Below, one piece after another: positions 7,383 through 16,485 of a stretch of DNA of 64,000 bases (the stretch's first letter is position 1; each line of letters opens with the position of its first letter). A program made the position numbers and the translations under genes. The notes below the pieces were generated by a model. The model did not search any database, had not been told where the DNA came from, and saw only the letters and a program-made list of their open reading frames with translations. The DNA is from DASULK01 sp036278255 (GTDB taxonomy: Bacteria; Actinomycetota; Actinomycetes; Mycobacteriales; Micromonosporaceae). The stretch spans positions 16,813 to 80,812 of the forward strand of contig DASULK010000018.1 of the NCBI GenBank assembly GCA_036278255.1, in the 5' to 3' direction.

Positions 7383-9914
7383 TTACTGCCTATCGGGAGG
7401 GAAGAGCCGTTTGACGGCTTCGTTGACGAGGACGTACGCGATGGTCAGGACGGCGAGGGCAGCCAGAATCGCGCCGTTGAGCGGGGCGAGTCCGAGCGGT
7501 CCGGCGAGCGGGGTGTACGGCACCGCGACGGTCACCGCCGCCAAGGCGCTGCTGGTGATCAGCAACGGGCGGGCCGGCCGGCTGCGGAAGAACGGCCGGT
7601 TGGTGCGCAACACCATGAGCACGGCGATCTCCGTGACGGTGAATTCGATGAACCAGCCGGTGCGGAAGACCGCGGCGTTGGCGTTGAAGACCATCCGCAA
7701 GACCAGGTACGTGCCGAGGTCGAAGAGCACGCTGATGGTGCCGAACACCAGCATGAAGTTGCGGATTCCCTTCACCGTCGAGCGGCGGGGCCGCTGGATC
7801 TGCTCCGCGTCGATGCGATCGGTGGGGAGGGTGGCGTACGGGATGTCGGAGAGGAAGTTCAGTAGCAGGATCTGCCGGGGGAGCAGCGGCAGGAACGGCA
7901 GGAACGCCGCCGCCACGCTCATGCTGACCACGTTGCCGAACGCCGCGCTGGTGTTGACCCGCACATACTTGAACGTGTTTGTGAAGGTCTGACGGCCCAG
8001 CCGGACCCCCTCGATGACGACGTTGAGATCCTTTTCCAACAGTACGATCGCCGCGGCCTGCTTCGCCACGTCCACCGCCGTGTCAACGGAGATACCCACG
8101 TCGGCGGCATGCAGCCCCGGGGCGTCGTTGATGCCGTCGCCGAGAAAGCCGACCACCGCCCCCGTCCGGTTCAGGGCCGCTACGACCCGTTCCTTGTGCA
8201 GCGGCTCCACCTCGGCGAAGACGGCCGCCTTGGCGGCCCGTTCGGTCAGCTCCTGATCCGAGAGGCGGTCGATGTCCCCGCCGACCAGCACCTCGCCGAC
8301 CAGGCCGACCTGCTGGGCGACGTGGCTGGCGGCGAATCGGTTGTCCCCGGTGATAAGCCGGGTCGAGACGCCGAGCTCGGCCAGGTTGCGCAGGGCCGTA
8401 CCGGCATCGGACTTGGGCGGGTCCTGAAAGGTGAGGAGCCCGACCAGCATCATCTCCGCCTCGTCGGCTTCGCTGACGCTGTCCCAGGCGGCCAGTTGCC
8501 GGATGGCCAGGCCGAGCACGCGGAATCCGTTCGACGACAGCTCTTCGAAGCGGTGCTGGAGCGCGTCGCGTACCCGGTCCAGCGGCACCACCCCGTCGCT
8601 GGTGCGTGCCGTTGTGCAGGCCGCCAGGACCGAGCTCAGCGCGCCCTTGGTGATCAGGGTGGGGGTGCCCTTCTCGTCGACCAGCATCGACAGCCGCTTG
8701 CGTTTGAAGTCGTAGGGCACTTCGCCGCGGCGTAACGTCGCGTCCACCGGCGGCGCCCCGGCCATGATGGCCTGGTCCAGCGGGTTGCCGTAGCCCTGCT
8801 GCAGCCCGGCGTTGAGGCGCGCCAGCCGGCGTATCTCGTCGCTCTCCTCTCCGTCTACGTCGAGGGCGGCGTCCAACCGCACCACCCCGGCGGTGATGGT
8901 CCCGGTCTTGTCGGTCAGCAGCACCGTCATGGCGCCGAAGTCTTCGATCACCTCCAACCGCTTGACGATCACCTTGTGCTCGGCCATCCGGCGGGCGCCG
9001 ACGGAGAGGCTCACGGAGACGATCGCGGGCAGCATCTGTGGGGTGAGCCCCACCGCGAGTGCCAGGGAGAAGAGCAGCGACTGCACGAGTGGCCGACCGA
9101 GCAGCAGGTTCACCACGAAGATCGCGCCGAGCAGGACCACCATCACGGCGGCCAGCAGCAGCCCGTAGCCGGTCAGCGCCCGCTGGAAGCCGGTGCGGGC
9201 CTTCCGGCCGGAGATCCGGGACGAGACGCCGGCCAGTTCGGTGGAGCCGCCGGTCCGCACCACCACGGCCGTCCCGTCCCCGCTGACCAGATGGGTGCCC
9301 ATGAACAGGGTGCTGGCCCGGTCGGCCAGTGGCGTGTCGGCGGGGACCGGTTCCGGTTTCTTCTCCACCGGGAACGGCTCACCGGTCAGCGCCGCCTGGT
9401 CCACCTGCATGTCATGCGACTCAATGACCCGGCAGTCGGCGGGCACCACGTCACCGGGGCGGAGCAGCACCAGGTCACCCACGACGATCTCGCTGGTGGG
9501 CACCGCCACTTCGCGCCCGTCCCGGCAGACCTCGGTCCGCACCTGTACCCGGGCCTGCAACGCGTCCACCGCACGGCCCGCTGCGCGTTCCTGCCAGAAA
9601 CCGAGCAGCCCGCTCGCCGCGATGATCAACAGGATGATGACGCCGTCGGTGAGATCGCCGACCAGGATTGACAGCACGGTGGCGCCGCTGAGGATCAGGA
9701 TGATCGGGCTGGTGAACTGTTTGAGTAGCAGCCGTAGGCCGCGTCGTCGATGCACCTGGTCGATCTGGTTCGGGCCGTCGCGGGCCAACCGTTGCCGGGC
9801 CTCTTGGTCCGATAGGCCACGCGCGCCAGCGCCGGTGTCCCGCAGGACCTGCGCCAGGTCCGCCGCCCAGAACGCTCCCGGTTGCCCGGGCGATGAGCTC
9901 TGCCCCTGCGCCAC
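7383..9914 (-). CDS. mgtA: Magnesium-translocating P-type ATPase (MgtA-like, type IIIB)
   Basis: Product of 843 residues that would import Mg2+ across the plasma membrane at the cost of ATP. An N-terminal cation-ATPase domain leads into two helices, the actuator motif LTGEP (176-180), a membrane segment GLTPQMLPAIV, the phosphorylation site DKTGT (Asp335), the hinge GDGINDAP and a C-terminal helix bundle with RQILLLNFLSDIPYATLP. The last motif is typical of MgtA/MgtB rather than Ca2+ or H+ pumps. The MgtA TPEMLP helix-4 motif reads TPQMLP here, so ion specificity is not certain. GTG is preceded by GAGGAGAATGG. No M-box-like leader is visible in the 196-bp gap to the divergent gene. Confidence 0.85.
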   Translation of the reverse strand: MAQGQSSSPGQPGAFWAADLAQVLRDTGAGARGLSDQEARQRLARDGPNQIDQVHRRRGLRLLLKQFTSPIILILSGATVLSILVGDLTDGVIILLIIAASGLLGFWQERAAGRAVDALQARVQVRTEVCRDGREVAVPTSEIVVGDLVLLRPGDVVPADCRVIESHDMQVDQAALTGEPFPVEKKPEPVPADTPLADRASTLFMGTHLVSGDGTAVVVRTGGSTELAGVSSRISGRKARTGFQRALTGYGLLLAAVMVVLLGAIFVVNLLLGRPLVQSLLFSLALAVGLTPQMLPAIVSVSLSVGARRMAEHKVIVKRLEVIEDFGAMTVLLTDKTGTITAGVVRLDAALDVDGEESDEIRRLARLNAGLQQGYGNPLDQAIMAGAPPVDATLRRGEVPYDFKRKRLSMLVDEKGTPTLITKGALSSVLAACTTARTSDGVVPLDRVRDALQHRFEELSSNGFRVLGLAIRQLAAWDSVSEADEAEMMLVGLLTFQDPPKSDAGTALRNLAELGVSTRLITGDNRFAASHVAQQVGLVGEVLVGGDIDRLSDQELTERAAKAAVFAEVEPLHKERVVAALNRTGAVVGFLGDGINDAPGLHAADVGISVDTAVDVAKQAAAIVLLEKDLNVVIEGVRLGRQTFTNTFKYVRVNTSAAFGNVVSMSVAAAFLPFLPLLPRQILLLNFLSDIPYATLPTDRIDAEQIQRPRRSTVKGIRNFMLVFGTISVLFDLGTYLVLRMVFNANAAVFRTGWFIEFTVTEIAVLMVLRTNRPFFRSRPARPLLITSSALAAVTVAVPYTPLAGPLGLAPLNGAILAALAVLTIAYVLVNEAVKRLFPPDRQ

Positions 9915-10064
9915 CCCATTCTCCTCCTCAGGCTGCGGCGCGTGGTCCGGTGGCCGCTCGACGGTGCCGGGCGGGTCGAGGTGCGGGCGTGGTCGACATG
10001 TGCTCAGGTTGCCGCATCACGGCCGGGTCCGATGGTGATTTCTCCTGTCCGGCCCGAGTTTGGT

Positions 10065-10078
10065 CCTCCGACCGGAGG
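10065..10078. promoter_or_regulatory. Palindrome in the mgtA/GH65 divergent promoter region
   Basis: CCTCCG-AC-CGGAGG is a perfect 6-bp inverted repeat about 33 bp before the GH65 start. It could be an operator or a leader hairpin. Its role is not established. Confidence 0.3.
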
Positions 10079-10110
10079 GAATCGCGACGGGGCGCGGAGA
10101 AGGAGGAGAG

Positions 10111-12603
10111 GTGGGGGAGGAGGACCGCTCGACGGTGGATCCGCACTGTCAGCTGTGCACGGGGGAACTGCCCGATGCCGGGGTCCTTGAATACCGCAAC
10201 GGTGGCCCGGACACCGAGGGGGTCCGGGAAGCCCTGTTGACCGTGGGCAACGGATATCTGGCCACGCGGGGAGCCGCCCCCGAGGCCGTCGCCGATGCCA
10301 CCCACTACCCCGGCACCTATGTGGCAGGGTTCTACAACCGCCTCATCTCCAACGTTGCGGGACAGCGTCGCGAGGACGAGAGTGTGGTGAATCTCCCCAA
10401 CTGGCTTCCGATGACCTTCCGCCCGGCCGGGGCCGACTGGTTCATCCCCGGCAACAGCGTGCGGCTGCTGCACGAGCACCAGGTGCTGGATCTCCGTAGC
10501 GGGGTGTACCGCCGCGAATGCGTCGTGGCCGACCGGCAGCAGCGCCAGACGCGGGTGCGGCAGCGGCGACTGGTCTCCATGGCGTCTCCGCACCTGGCCG
10601 CGCTGGAATCCACCGTGATCCCCGAGAACTGGTCCGGCCGTTTGGAGATCCGTTCGGCCCTGGATGGCGGTGTGATCAACGCGAACGCCGCGGCATTCGA
10701 CGAGATGGCGGGCCGGCACCTCGCGGATTTCGATGTGGGCACCGATGGTGCGGAGATCATCTGGATGGCGGCGGAGACCACGGGGTCGCGGCTACGGGTG
10801 GCGCTGGCGTGCCGGAACCGGCTCGTAACCCGCGATCGGCGCCGAGGGGCGGTCCGGCACACCACCAGCGACGCGGTGACCATCGGCCAAGAGTTGCACC
10901 TCGATGTCGTCCTCGGCGACGAGGTGACGCTGGAGAAGACGGTGGCCATCTTTACCTCGCGGGACCGGGCCATCTCCGAACCGCTCACCGCCGCCCGGCA
11001 GGAGATCGTCGGAGCCGGCCCCTTCCGCCTGCTGATGCAGAAGCACATCGCGGCGTGGCACCGGTTGCACGGCCGGTTCCGACTCGACGTCACCGCGGAG
11101 CAGAATCTTCAGCTACCGATCAACTTCCAGGTGTTCCATCTGCTGCAGAGTCTGTCGCCGTACACCGCTGACCTCGACGCTGGCGTGCCTGCCCGTGGCC
11201 TGCACGGTGAGGGCTACCACGGCCATGTCTTCTGGGACGAGCTGTTTGTCCTTCCGTTCCTGAACCTGCGGCTGCCGGAGCTGACCCGCGCCCTGCTCAT
11301 ATACCGCTACCGACGGCTGCCGCTTGCCCGTCGGCAGGCCGCCGCCCTCGGCGGCGCGGGGGCCGTCTTCCCCTGGCAGAGCGGCAGTAGTGGCCGGGAC
11401 GAGACCCCCGAGTGCTGGCGCAACCCGCTCACCGGCAGGTGGCTACCCGACTACACCCGCCACCAGCATCACGTCAACCTCGCCGTCGCCTACAACGTCT
11501 GGCGCTACTGGGAAGCCACCGCCGACCTGCCCTTCCTGGCCCAGTACGGCGCCGAGTTGCTGATCGAGACCGCTCGCTTCTGGGCCGGGCTGGCCACCTA
11601 CGACCCGACGGCGGACCGTTACGACATCCGGGGTGTCATGGGTCCGGATGAATTCCACGACGGCTACCCCGACCAGCCGGGGCAGGGCCTGGACAACTGC
11701 GCCTACATCAACGTGATGGTCACCTGGGTGCTGGCCCGGGCCGCGGACACCCACCGGATCCTCGACCAGCACCATGGCGCAGAGCTCTGGCAGCACCTGC
11801 AACTGACGGATGCGGAGCTGAGCCGCTGGACCCACATCGGGCGGCGGCTGCGCCTGTCGTTCTTCGATAACGGGATGCTCGAACAGTTCGAAGGCTACGA
11901 CCAGTTGGCCGAGCTGGACTGGGACGGCTACCGCGCCCGGTACGGCGACATCAGCCAGTTGGGCGCGATCCTGCAGGCTGAGGGGAAGAGTAGCAACCGG
12001 TACAAGGCCTCGAAGCAGGCCGACGTGTTGATGCTGCTCTACCTGTTCACCGCGGAGGAGTTGACCGCCCTGGTGCGGCATCTCGGCTACGACTTCGACC
12101 CGGAGAAGATTCCGGAGACGGTCGACTACTACCTGGCCCGTACCTCGCACGGCTCCACGCTCAGCCGGGTGGCGCACTCCTGGGTGCTGGCCCGGACCGA
12201 CCGCCGCAGGTCGTGGCACATGCTGACCGAAGCGCTCAGCACGGACCTGGCCGACCTGAATCGGGGCACCACGCGGGAGGGGATCCACCTCGGCGCCGTC
12301 GGGGGGACCCTGGATATCCTGCAACGCTGCTACACCGGCCTGGATCTGCGCCATGACACGCTCTGGCTGAACCCGGTGCTGCCTGAGGAGTTGGAGCGGC
12401 TCGATTTCAATATTCGCTACCGGGAGCAGTTGCTCATCCTCCGGGTGGACCGGGACCGAGCGACCGTGCACGCGTTGCCCAGCGCGGCGGCACCCATCTC
12501 CCTGGCGATCGAAGACAAGGTTCATGAGCTGAAGCCGGGGACCACGATGAGCGTGCTGCTCGGGGCTGATCGGTCCGCCGCAGCGCATACTTCTGCGCAC
12601 TGA
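10111..12603 (+). CDS. Glycoside hydrolase family 65 protein (disaccharide phosphorylase-like)
   Basis: Product of 830 residues, the usual GH65 size. The fold is an N-terminal beta-sandwich, a linker, an (alpha/alpha)6 barrel and a C-terminal beta domain. Catalytic-region motifs are GVMGPDEFHDGY, with the general-acid glutamate at about residue 514, and the phosphate-binding TSHGSTLS (about 681) and GTTREGIHLGAVGGT. These favour a phosphorylase of trehalose, maltose or kojibiose type over a hydrolase. Exact substrate cannot be read. The GTG was chosen over a TTG 51 bp upstream because AGGAGG lies 4 bp before it. The beta-phosphoglucomutase gene that often accompanies such phosphorylases is not adjacent. 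Confidence 0.85.
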   Translation: MGEEDRSTVDPHCQLCTGELPDAGVLEYRNGGPDTEGVREALLTVGNGYLATRGAAPEAVADATHYPGTYVAGFYNRLISNVAGQRREDESVVNLPNWLPMTFRPAGADWFIPGNSVRLLHEHQVLDLRSGVYRRECVVADRQQRQTRVRQRRLVSMASPHLAALESTVIPENWSGRLEIRSALDGGVINANAAAFDEMAGRHLADFDVGTDGAEIIWMAAETTGSRLRVALACRNRLVTRDRRRGAVRHTTSDAVTIGQELHLDVVLGDEVTLEKTVAIFTSRDRAISEPLTAARQEIVGAGPFRLLMQKHIAAWHRLHGRFRLDVTAEQNLQLPINFQVFHLLQSLSPYTADLDAGVPARGLHGEGYHGHVFWDELFVLPFLNLRLPELTRALLIYRYRRLPLARRQAAALGGAGAVFPWQSGSSGRDETPECWRNPLTGRWLPDYTRHQHHVNLAVAYNVWRYWEATADLPFLAQYGAELLIETARFWAGLATYDPTADRYDIRGVMGPDEFHDGYPDQPGQGLDNCAYINVMVTWVLARAADTHRILDQHHGAELWQHLQLTDAELSRWTHIGRRLRLSFFDNGMLEQFEGYDQLAELDWDGYRARYGDISQLGAILQAEGKSSNRYKASKQADVLMLLYLFTAEELTALVRHLGYDFDPEKIPETVDYYLARTSHGSTLSRVAHSWVLARTDRRRSWHMLTEALSTDLADLNRGTTREGIHLGAVGGTLDILQRCYTGLDLRHDTLWLNPVLPEELERLDFNIRYREQLLILRVDRDRATVHALPSAAAPISLAIEDKVHELKPGTTMSVLLGADRSAAAHTSAH

Positions 12604-12619
12604 TCACCGCCGAGGTGAT
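12603..12619 (+). terminator. Weak hairpin after the GH65 gene
   Basis: ATCACC-GCCGA-GGTGAT is a 6-bp inverted repeat beginning at the last base of the stop codon. The remaining 230 bases up to the ABC transporter show no gene, and I could not fix a promoter there. Confidence 0.3.
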
Positions 12620-12849
12620 GGCAGGGCTGCCGCCCGCGGTGTCGAAGCTTTCGGGGCCGCAATCCTCTACCAACTTGATGGCCTCCATGGGGTGTCAGGC
12701 CATTCCGTCGCCTTGAAGTGTGTGGCAAGTCGACATGGCAGCACATCGATTGAGAGCCGTAGTTTTCCCGGAGGTGTATGACGGCACCGTGACGCCCATC
12801 ACTTCGGTGTTGCTGAGTCGTCGCGGGGAGCCACTGGCGGAGGATGATC

Positions 12850-13617
12850 ATGGCGGGGCAGGCGCAGGCGATTCTATCGGCCCAGGGACTGACCCGCGAC
12901 TTCCGAGGCTTCCGGGCGGTGGACGGCGTCGACCTCGACGTCGCGTCGGGCAGCGTGCACGCCCTCGTCGGCCCCAACGGGGCGGGCAAGACCACCCTGT
13001 TCAATCTCCTGACCGGCTTCCTACGCCCCACCGCCGGCAGGATCGAATTCGACGGGCACGACGTGACCGGGCTGCCGCCGGAACGGGTGGCCCGCCTGGG
13101 GGTCGCGCGGTCGTTCCAGATCACTAGCCTGTTTCCGGCGCTCTCCGCTCAGGAGCATGTCGAGCTTGCGCTGCAGAGCGCGAGTGGGTTGGGGTGGCGA
13201 TTCTGGCGGTCCACCGCGGTGATGGGCCGGTACCGGGCACGGGCCCGCGAGTTGCTCGATCTGGTCGGTCTTGTGGAGTTCGCCGGAACACCGGCCGACG
13301 CCCTCGCATATGGCCGGAAGCGGGCCCTCGAACTGGCGATCGCCCTGGCGTTGCAGCCGAAGGTGCTGCTGCTCGACGAGCCGACCGCCGGTATGGGGCT
13401 GGAGGACGTGGACCGGACGGTCGAGCTGATCGGTCGGGTCCGGGACGGCCGGACGGTGGTGATGGTCGAGCACAACATGAGCGTCGTGGGGCGCCTGGCC
13501 GACCGGGTCACGGTGCTGCAGGCCGGCCGAATCCTCACCGAGGGGCCGTACGAAGAGGTCCGCACCGACCCGCGGGTGATCTCGGCATATCTGGGGGTGA
13601 CAGATGCTGCACATTGA
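12850..13617 (+). CDS. livG: Branched-chain amino acid-type ABC transporter, ATP-binding protein LivG
   Basis: Product of 255 residues with Walker A GPNGAGKTT (about 41-49), the family QITSLFPALS stretch after the Q-loop, a signature helix reading LAYGRKRALELA and Walker B LLLDEPTAGM. The C-terminus ends with a LivG-type VISAYLGV tail. It energises uptake together with LivF. Of two nearby ATGs the second is used because GGAGG at 12839-12843 would touch the first but lies 6 bp from the second. First gene of a five-gene transporter operon. It overlaps livF by 14 bp. Confidence 0.93.
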   Translation: MAGQAQAILSAQGLTRDFRGFRAVDGVDLDVASGSVHALVGPNGAGKTTLFNLLTGFLRPTAGRIEFDGHDVTGLPPERVARLGVARSFQITSLFPALSAQEHVELALQSASGLGWRFWRSTAVMGRYRARARELLDLVGLVEFAGTPADALAYGRKRALELAIALALQPKVLLLDEPTAGMGLEDVDRTVELIGRVRDGRTVVMVEHNMSVVGRLADRVTVLQAGRILTEGPYEEVRTDPRVISAYLGVTDAAH

Positions 13618-14296
13618 GAGCCTGTCGGCCTGGTACGGCGAGGCCCGGGTCCTACGCGATGTCGGGCTGCGGATCGATGCGGGCGAGGTGGTGACCCTGG
13701 TCGGGCGCAACGGTGCCGGCAAGTCGACGCTGCTGCGCTGCGTGATGGGGCTGCACAGCGGCCAGCGGGGGATCGTCGAGTTGGACGGGAAGGACATCGG
13801 GCGGCTGCCCCCGCACCGACGGGCCCGCCTCGGCCTGGGCTGGGTACCGGACGACCGGGGCAGCTACGCCACCCTGTCGGTTGCGGAGACGCTGGCGCTC
13901 CCGCCGACCGTCGGCCCCGACCCGTGGCCGCTGCAACGGATCTATGAGGCGTTTCCCGCCCTGTACGAGCGACGCGTCGGCGCGGCCACCACTCTCTCCG
14001 GCGGTGAGCAGCAGATGCTCGCCCTGGCCCGGGTACTGCGGATGGGGGCGCGCCTGCTGCTCTGCGACGAGCCGACTGAGGGCCTGTCACCGCTGCTGGT
14101 GCAGCAGGTCGGCGACATTCTGCGGCAGGCCAAACAGCACGGCGTCACCGTGCTGCTGGTTGAGCAGAACCTGCGCTTCGCCACCGGCGTAGCGGACCGG
14201 CATTACCTGCTCGCCGAGGGGCGTGTCGTGGAGGCGATGGAGAACTCCGAGGTGCGTTCCCGCGAGCGGGAACTCCTGACGTACCTCGGCATCTGA
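13604..14296 (+). CDS. livF: Branched-chain amino acid-type ABC transporter, ATP-binding protein LivF
   Basis: Product of 230 residues with Walker A GRNGAGKST, the short Q-loop typical of LivF (WVPDDRGSYATLSV), signature LSGGEQQMLALAR and Walker B LLLCDEPTEGLSP. It pairs with LivG as the nucleotide-binding dimer of a HAAT-family importer. It starts within the end of livG, indicating coupled translation. The binding-protein gene follows after 55 bp. Confidence 0.93.
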   Translation: MLHIESLSAWYGEARVLRDVGLRIDAGEVVTLVGRNGAGKSTLLRCVMGLHSGQRGIVELDGKDIGRLPPHRRARLGLGWVPDDRGSYATLSVAETLALPPTVGPDPWPLQRIYEAFPALYERRVGAATTLSGGEQQMLALARVLRMGARLLLCDEPTEGLSPLLVQQVGDILRQAKQHGVTVLLVEQNLRFATGVADRHYLLAEGRVVEAMENSEVRSRERELLTYLGI

Positions 14297-14351
14297 TAGT
14301 GCAAAACGGACCGCGAGCCAACCCCGGACCGCGGATGTGGAAGGGGTAGTT

Positions 14352-15596
14352 ATGCGCAGAACCGCAGCGGTGGCCGTGGGCGCGGCCACCGCCCTGTTGA
14401 TCGCCGGTTGTGGCGGCGGCGGCCCGCAGGGGGCGTCGGACTCGAAGCTGACCGACGGCAAGATCGTATTGGGGGTACTGAACGACCAGTCCGGAGTCTA
14501 CTTGGAACTGTCCGGGCGGAACTCCGTCAAGGCCGTCGAGATGGCCATCGCGGACTTCAGAGCCAAGTACGGGGACAAGGCGATCACCCAGGACATCTCG
14601 GTGGAATCCGCCGACCACCAGAACAAGCCGGATGTCGCCAACAGCCGGGCCGCCGAGATGTACCAGCGCCGAGCCGTCGACATTATCCTCGATGTCCCGA
14701 CCTCGTCAGCGGCGCTGCGGGTCGCTGATGTGGCAAAGGCGGAGAAGAAGCTCTACTTCAATATCACCGGCGCGACCACCGATCTGACCGGCAAGGCCTG
14801 CAACAGGTACACCTTCCACTACGCCTACGACACCTACATGCTGGCCAACGGAACGGGACGGACCGTGACCGAGCAGGGGGCGAAGAACTGGTACATCGTC
14901 TACCCGGACTACGCCTTCGGGCAGGACATGGAGAAGAGTTTCTCGGCGGCGGTGCAGGAGGCCGGAGGCGCCATTGTAGACAAGGACGCCACCCCGTTCC
15001 CCAACGACGACTTCTCCACCTTCCTGCTCAAGGCGCCGACGCTGGACCCGAAGCCGGATGTTCTCGGCACGATGCAGGCCGGTGCCGACCTGGTCAACCT
15101 GGTCAAGCAGTACAACGAGTTCAAGCTGCGGGACAAGGGCGTGGGGCTCTCGGTTGGGCTGATGTTCCTCACCGACATCCACTCGCTCACCCCGGACGCG
15201 TTGGCCGGTACCACCTACACGGATGCGTGGTACTGGAACTTCGACGACAAGAACCGCGAGTTCGCCGACCGGTTCCTGAAGGAGACCGGGACGCGGCCGA
15301 CCTTCGCCCACGCGGCGAACTACTCAGCGGCGTTGCAGTACCTGGAGGCGGTGCAGGCGGCGGGTACGGATGACGCGGACGCCGTGGTCGAGGAGCTCGA
15401 GGGGAAGACGGTCGAGGACATCTTCCTGCGCAACGGGAAGATCCGCGCCGAGGACCACCGGGTCATCCACGACGCCTACCTGGCGGAGGTGAAGCCGGCC
15501 GCCGAGGTGGGCGAGCCCTGGGATTACGTGAAGATTCTCAAGACGATCCCCGCGGAGCAGGCCTTCCGGGCCCCGTCGGATGAGTGCAAATTGTGA
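14352..15596 (+). CDS. Branched-chain-type ABC transporter substrate-binding lipoprotein
   Basis: Product of 414 residues. It has a lipoprotein signal peptide MRRTAAVAVGAATALLIAGC (lipobox LIAGC, modified Cys20), then a Peripla_BP_6 domain beginning GKIVLGVLNDQSGVY. It would sit on the outer face of the membrane and deliver ligand to LivHM. The ligand is not deducible by eye. Relatives bind branched-chain amino acids, amides, urea or short carboxylic acids. The ATG follows GGAAGGGG. A nearby 3-hydroxybutyrate dehydrogenase hints at a hydroxy or keto acid ligand, which is inference only. Confidence 0.88.
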   Translation: MRRTAAVAVGAATALLIAGCGGGGPQGASDSKLTDGKIVLGVLNDQSGVYLELSGRNSVKAVEMAIADFRAKYGDKAITQDISVESADHQNKPDVANSRAAEMYQRRAVDIILDVPTSSAALRVADVAKAEKKLYFNITGATTDLTGKACNRYTFHYAYDTYMLANGTGRTVTEQGAKNWYIVYPDYAFGQDMEKSFSAAVQEAGGAIVDKDATPFPNDDFSTFLLKAPTLDPKPDVLGTMQAGADLVNLVKQYNEFKLRDKGVGLSVGLMFLTDIHSLTPDALAGTTYTDAWYWNFDDKNREFADRFLKETGTRPTFAHAANYSAALQYLEAVQAAGTDDADAVVEELEGKTVEDIFLRNGKIRAEDHRVIHDAYLAEVKPAAEVGEPWDYVKILKTIPAEQAFRAPSDECKL

Positions 15597-15603
15597 TGGG
15601 GCG

Positions 15604-16485
15604 ATGACCGGCTTTCTGCTGCATACGTTCAACGGGTTGGTGAGCGGGGCGTTCTACGCCCTGCTCGCCCTCGGCCTCGCCGTGATCTTCGGGATGCTGC
15701 GGGTCGTCAACTTTGCACACGGCGCCTTCTACATGCTCGGCGCCTTCGGTGCATACGTCCTGCTCACCGAGGCCGGAGTGCCGTTCTGGGCGGCTCTGGT
15801 GATCGTGCCGGTCGGGCTGGGGCTGCTCGGGATGGTTCTGGAACGGTTGTTCATCCACCGGTTGAGCCGGCTGGATCCGCTCTACAACTTCCTGCTGACC
15901 TTCGGGGTGACGCTGATCCTGCAGGACCTGGTGAAGCTCAAGTACGGCGTGCAGTCCAGCCCCTACGCCACGCCGGCTGAGCTGAGCGGGTCGATCAACC
16001 TCGGCCTCTTCGACTTTCCCACCTACCGGGTTTTCGTGCTCGGGTTCGCGATCCTGCTCTGCGCCGGTGTGTGGTGGCTGCTCGGCCACACCCGGATCGG
16101 CATGGTGGTGCGGGCGTCGACTGAGCGCCCAGAGCTCACCGGGGCCCTCGGCATCAACGTGGGCCGCTGGGTGACGCCGGTCTTCGGGTTCGGTATCGCG
16201 TTGGCGGCGCTGGCCGGGGTGCTGGCCGCGCCGATGCGTGCGGTCAACCCGCTGATGGGTGTCGACCTCATCATCGTGGTCTTCGCCGTCGTGGTGATCG
16301 GCGGGCTCGGCTCGATTTTCGGATCGGTGGCTGCCGGCTTCGGCGTCGGGCTGGTGCAGTCCTGGGGCGAGGCCTACTTGTCGGACTGGCCGGTTCTGGC
16401 GCAGACGCTGGTCTTCATCGTGATGGCCGCCGTGCTGCTGTGGCGTCCGGCCGGCCTCTTCGGACGGGAGGAAGCACCGGCATGA
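15604..16485 (+). CDS. livH: Branched-chain-type ABC transporter permease LivH
   Basis: Product of 293 residues, almost entirely membrane helices, with the LivH landmarks NGLVSGAFYALLALGLAVIFG and VVNFAHGAFYMLGAFGAY near the N-terminus and the EAA-like segment GGLGSIFGSVAAGFGVG near the C-terminus. The ATG 8 bp after the binding-protein stop was preferred over an in-frame ATG overlapping it (15580), because it gives the normal family length and a GGGG stretch just precedes it. The stop overlaps livM as ATGA. Confidence 0.9.
   Translation: MTGFLLHTFNGLVSGAFYALLALGLAVIFGMLRVVNFAHGAFYMLGAFGAYVLLTEAGVPFWAALVIVPVGLGLLGMVLERLFIHRLSRLDPLYNFLLTFGVTLILQDLVKLKYGVQSSPYATPAELSGSINLGLFDFPTYRVFVLGFAILLCAGVWWLLGHTRIGMVVRASTERPELTGALGINVGRWVTPVFGFGIALAALAGVLAAPMRAVNPLMGVDLIIVVFAVVVIGGLGSIFGSVAAGFGVGLVQSWGEAYLSDWPVLAQTLVFIVMAAVLLWRPAGLFGREEAPA

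Noticed and set aside
9915..10110. Possible Mg2+ riboswitch (M-box) upstream of mgtA
   Set aside because: The gap is short and shared with a divergent gene, and I see none of the conserved M-box helices.
12720..13127. Plus-strand frame overlapping the start of livG
   Set aside because: It lies mostly inside livG in another frame, has no domain and no ribosome site; the liv operon start explains the region.
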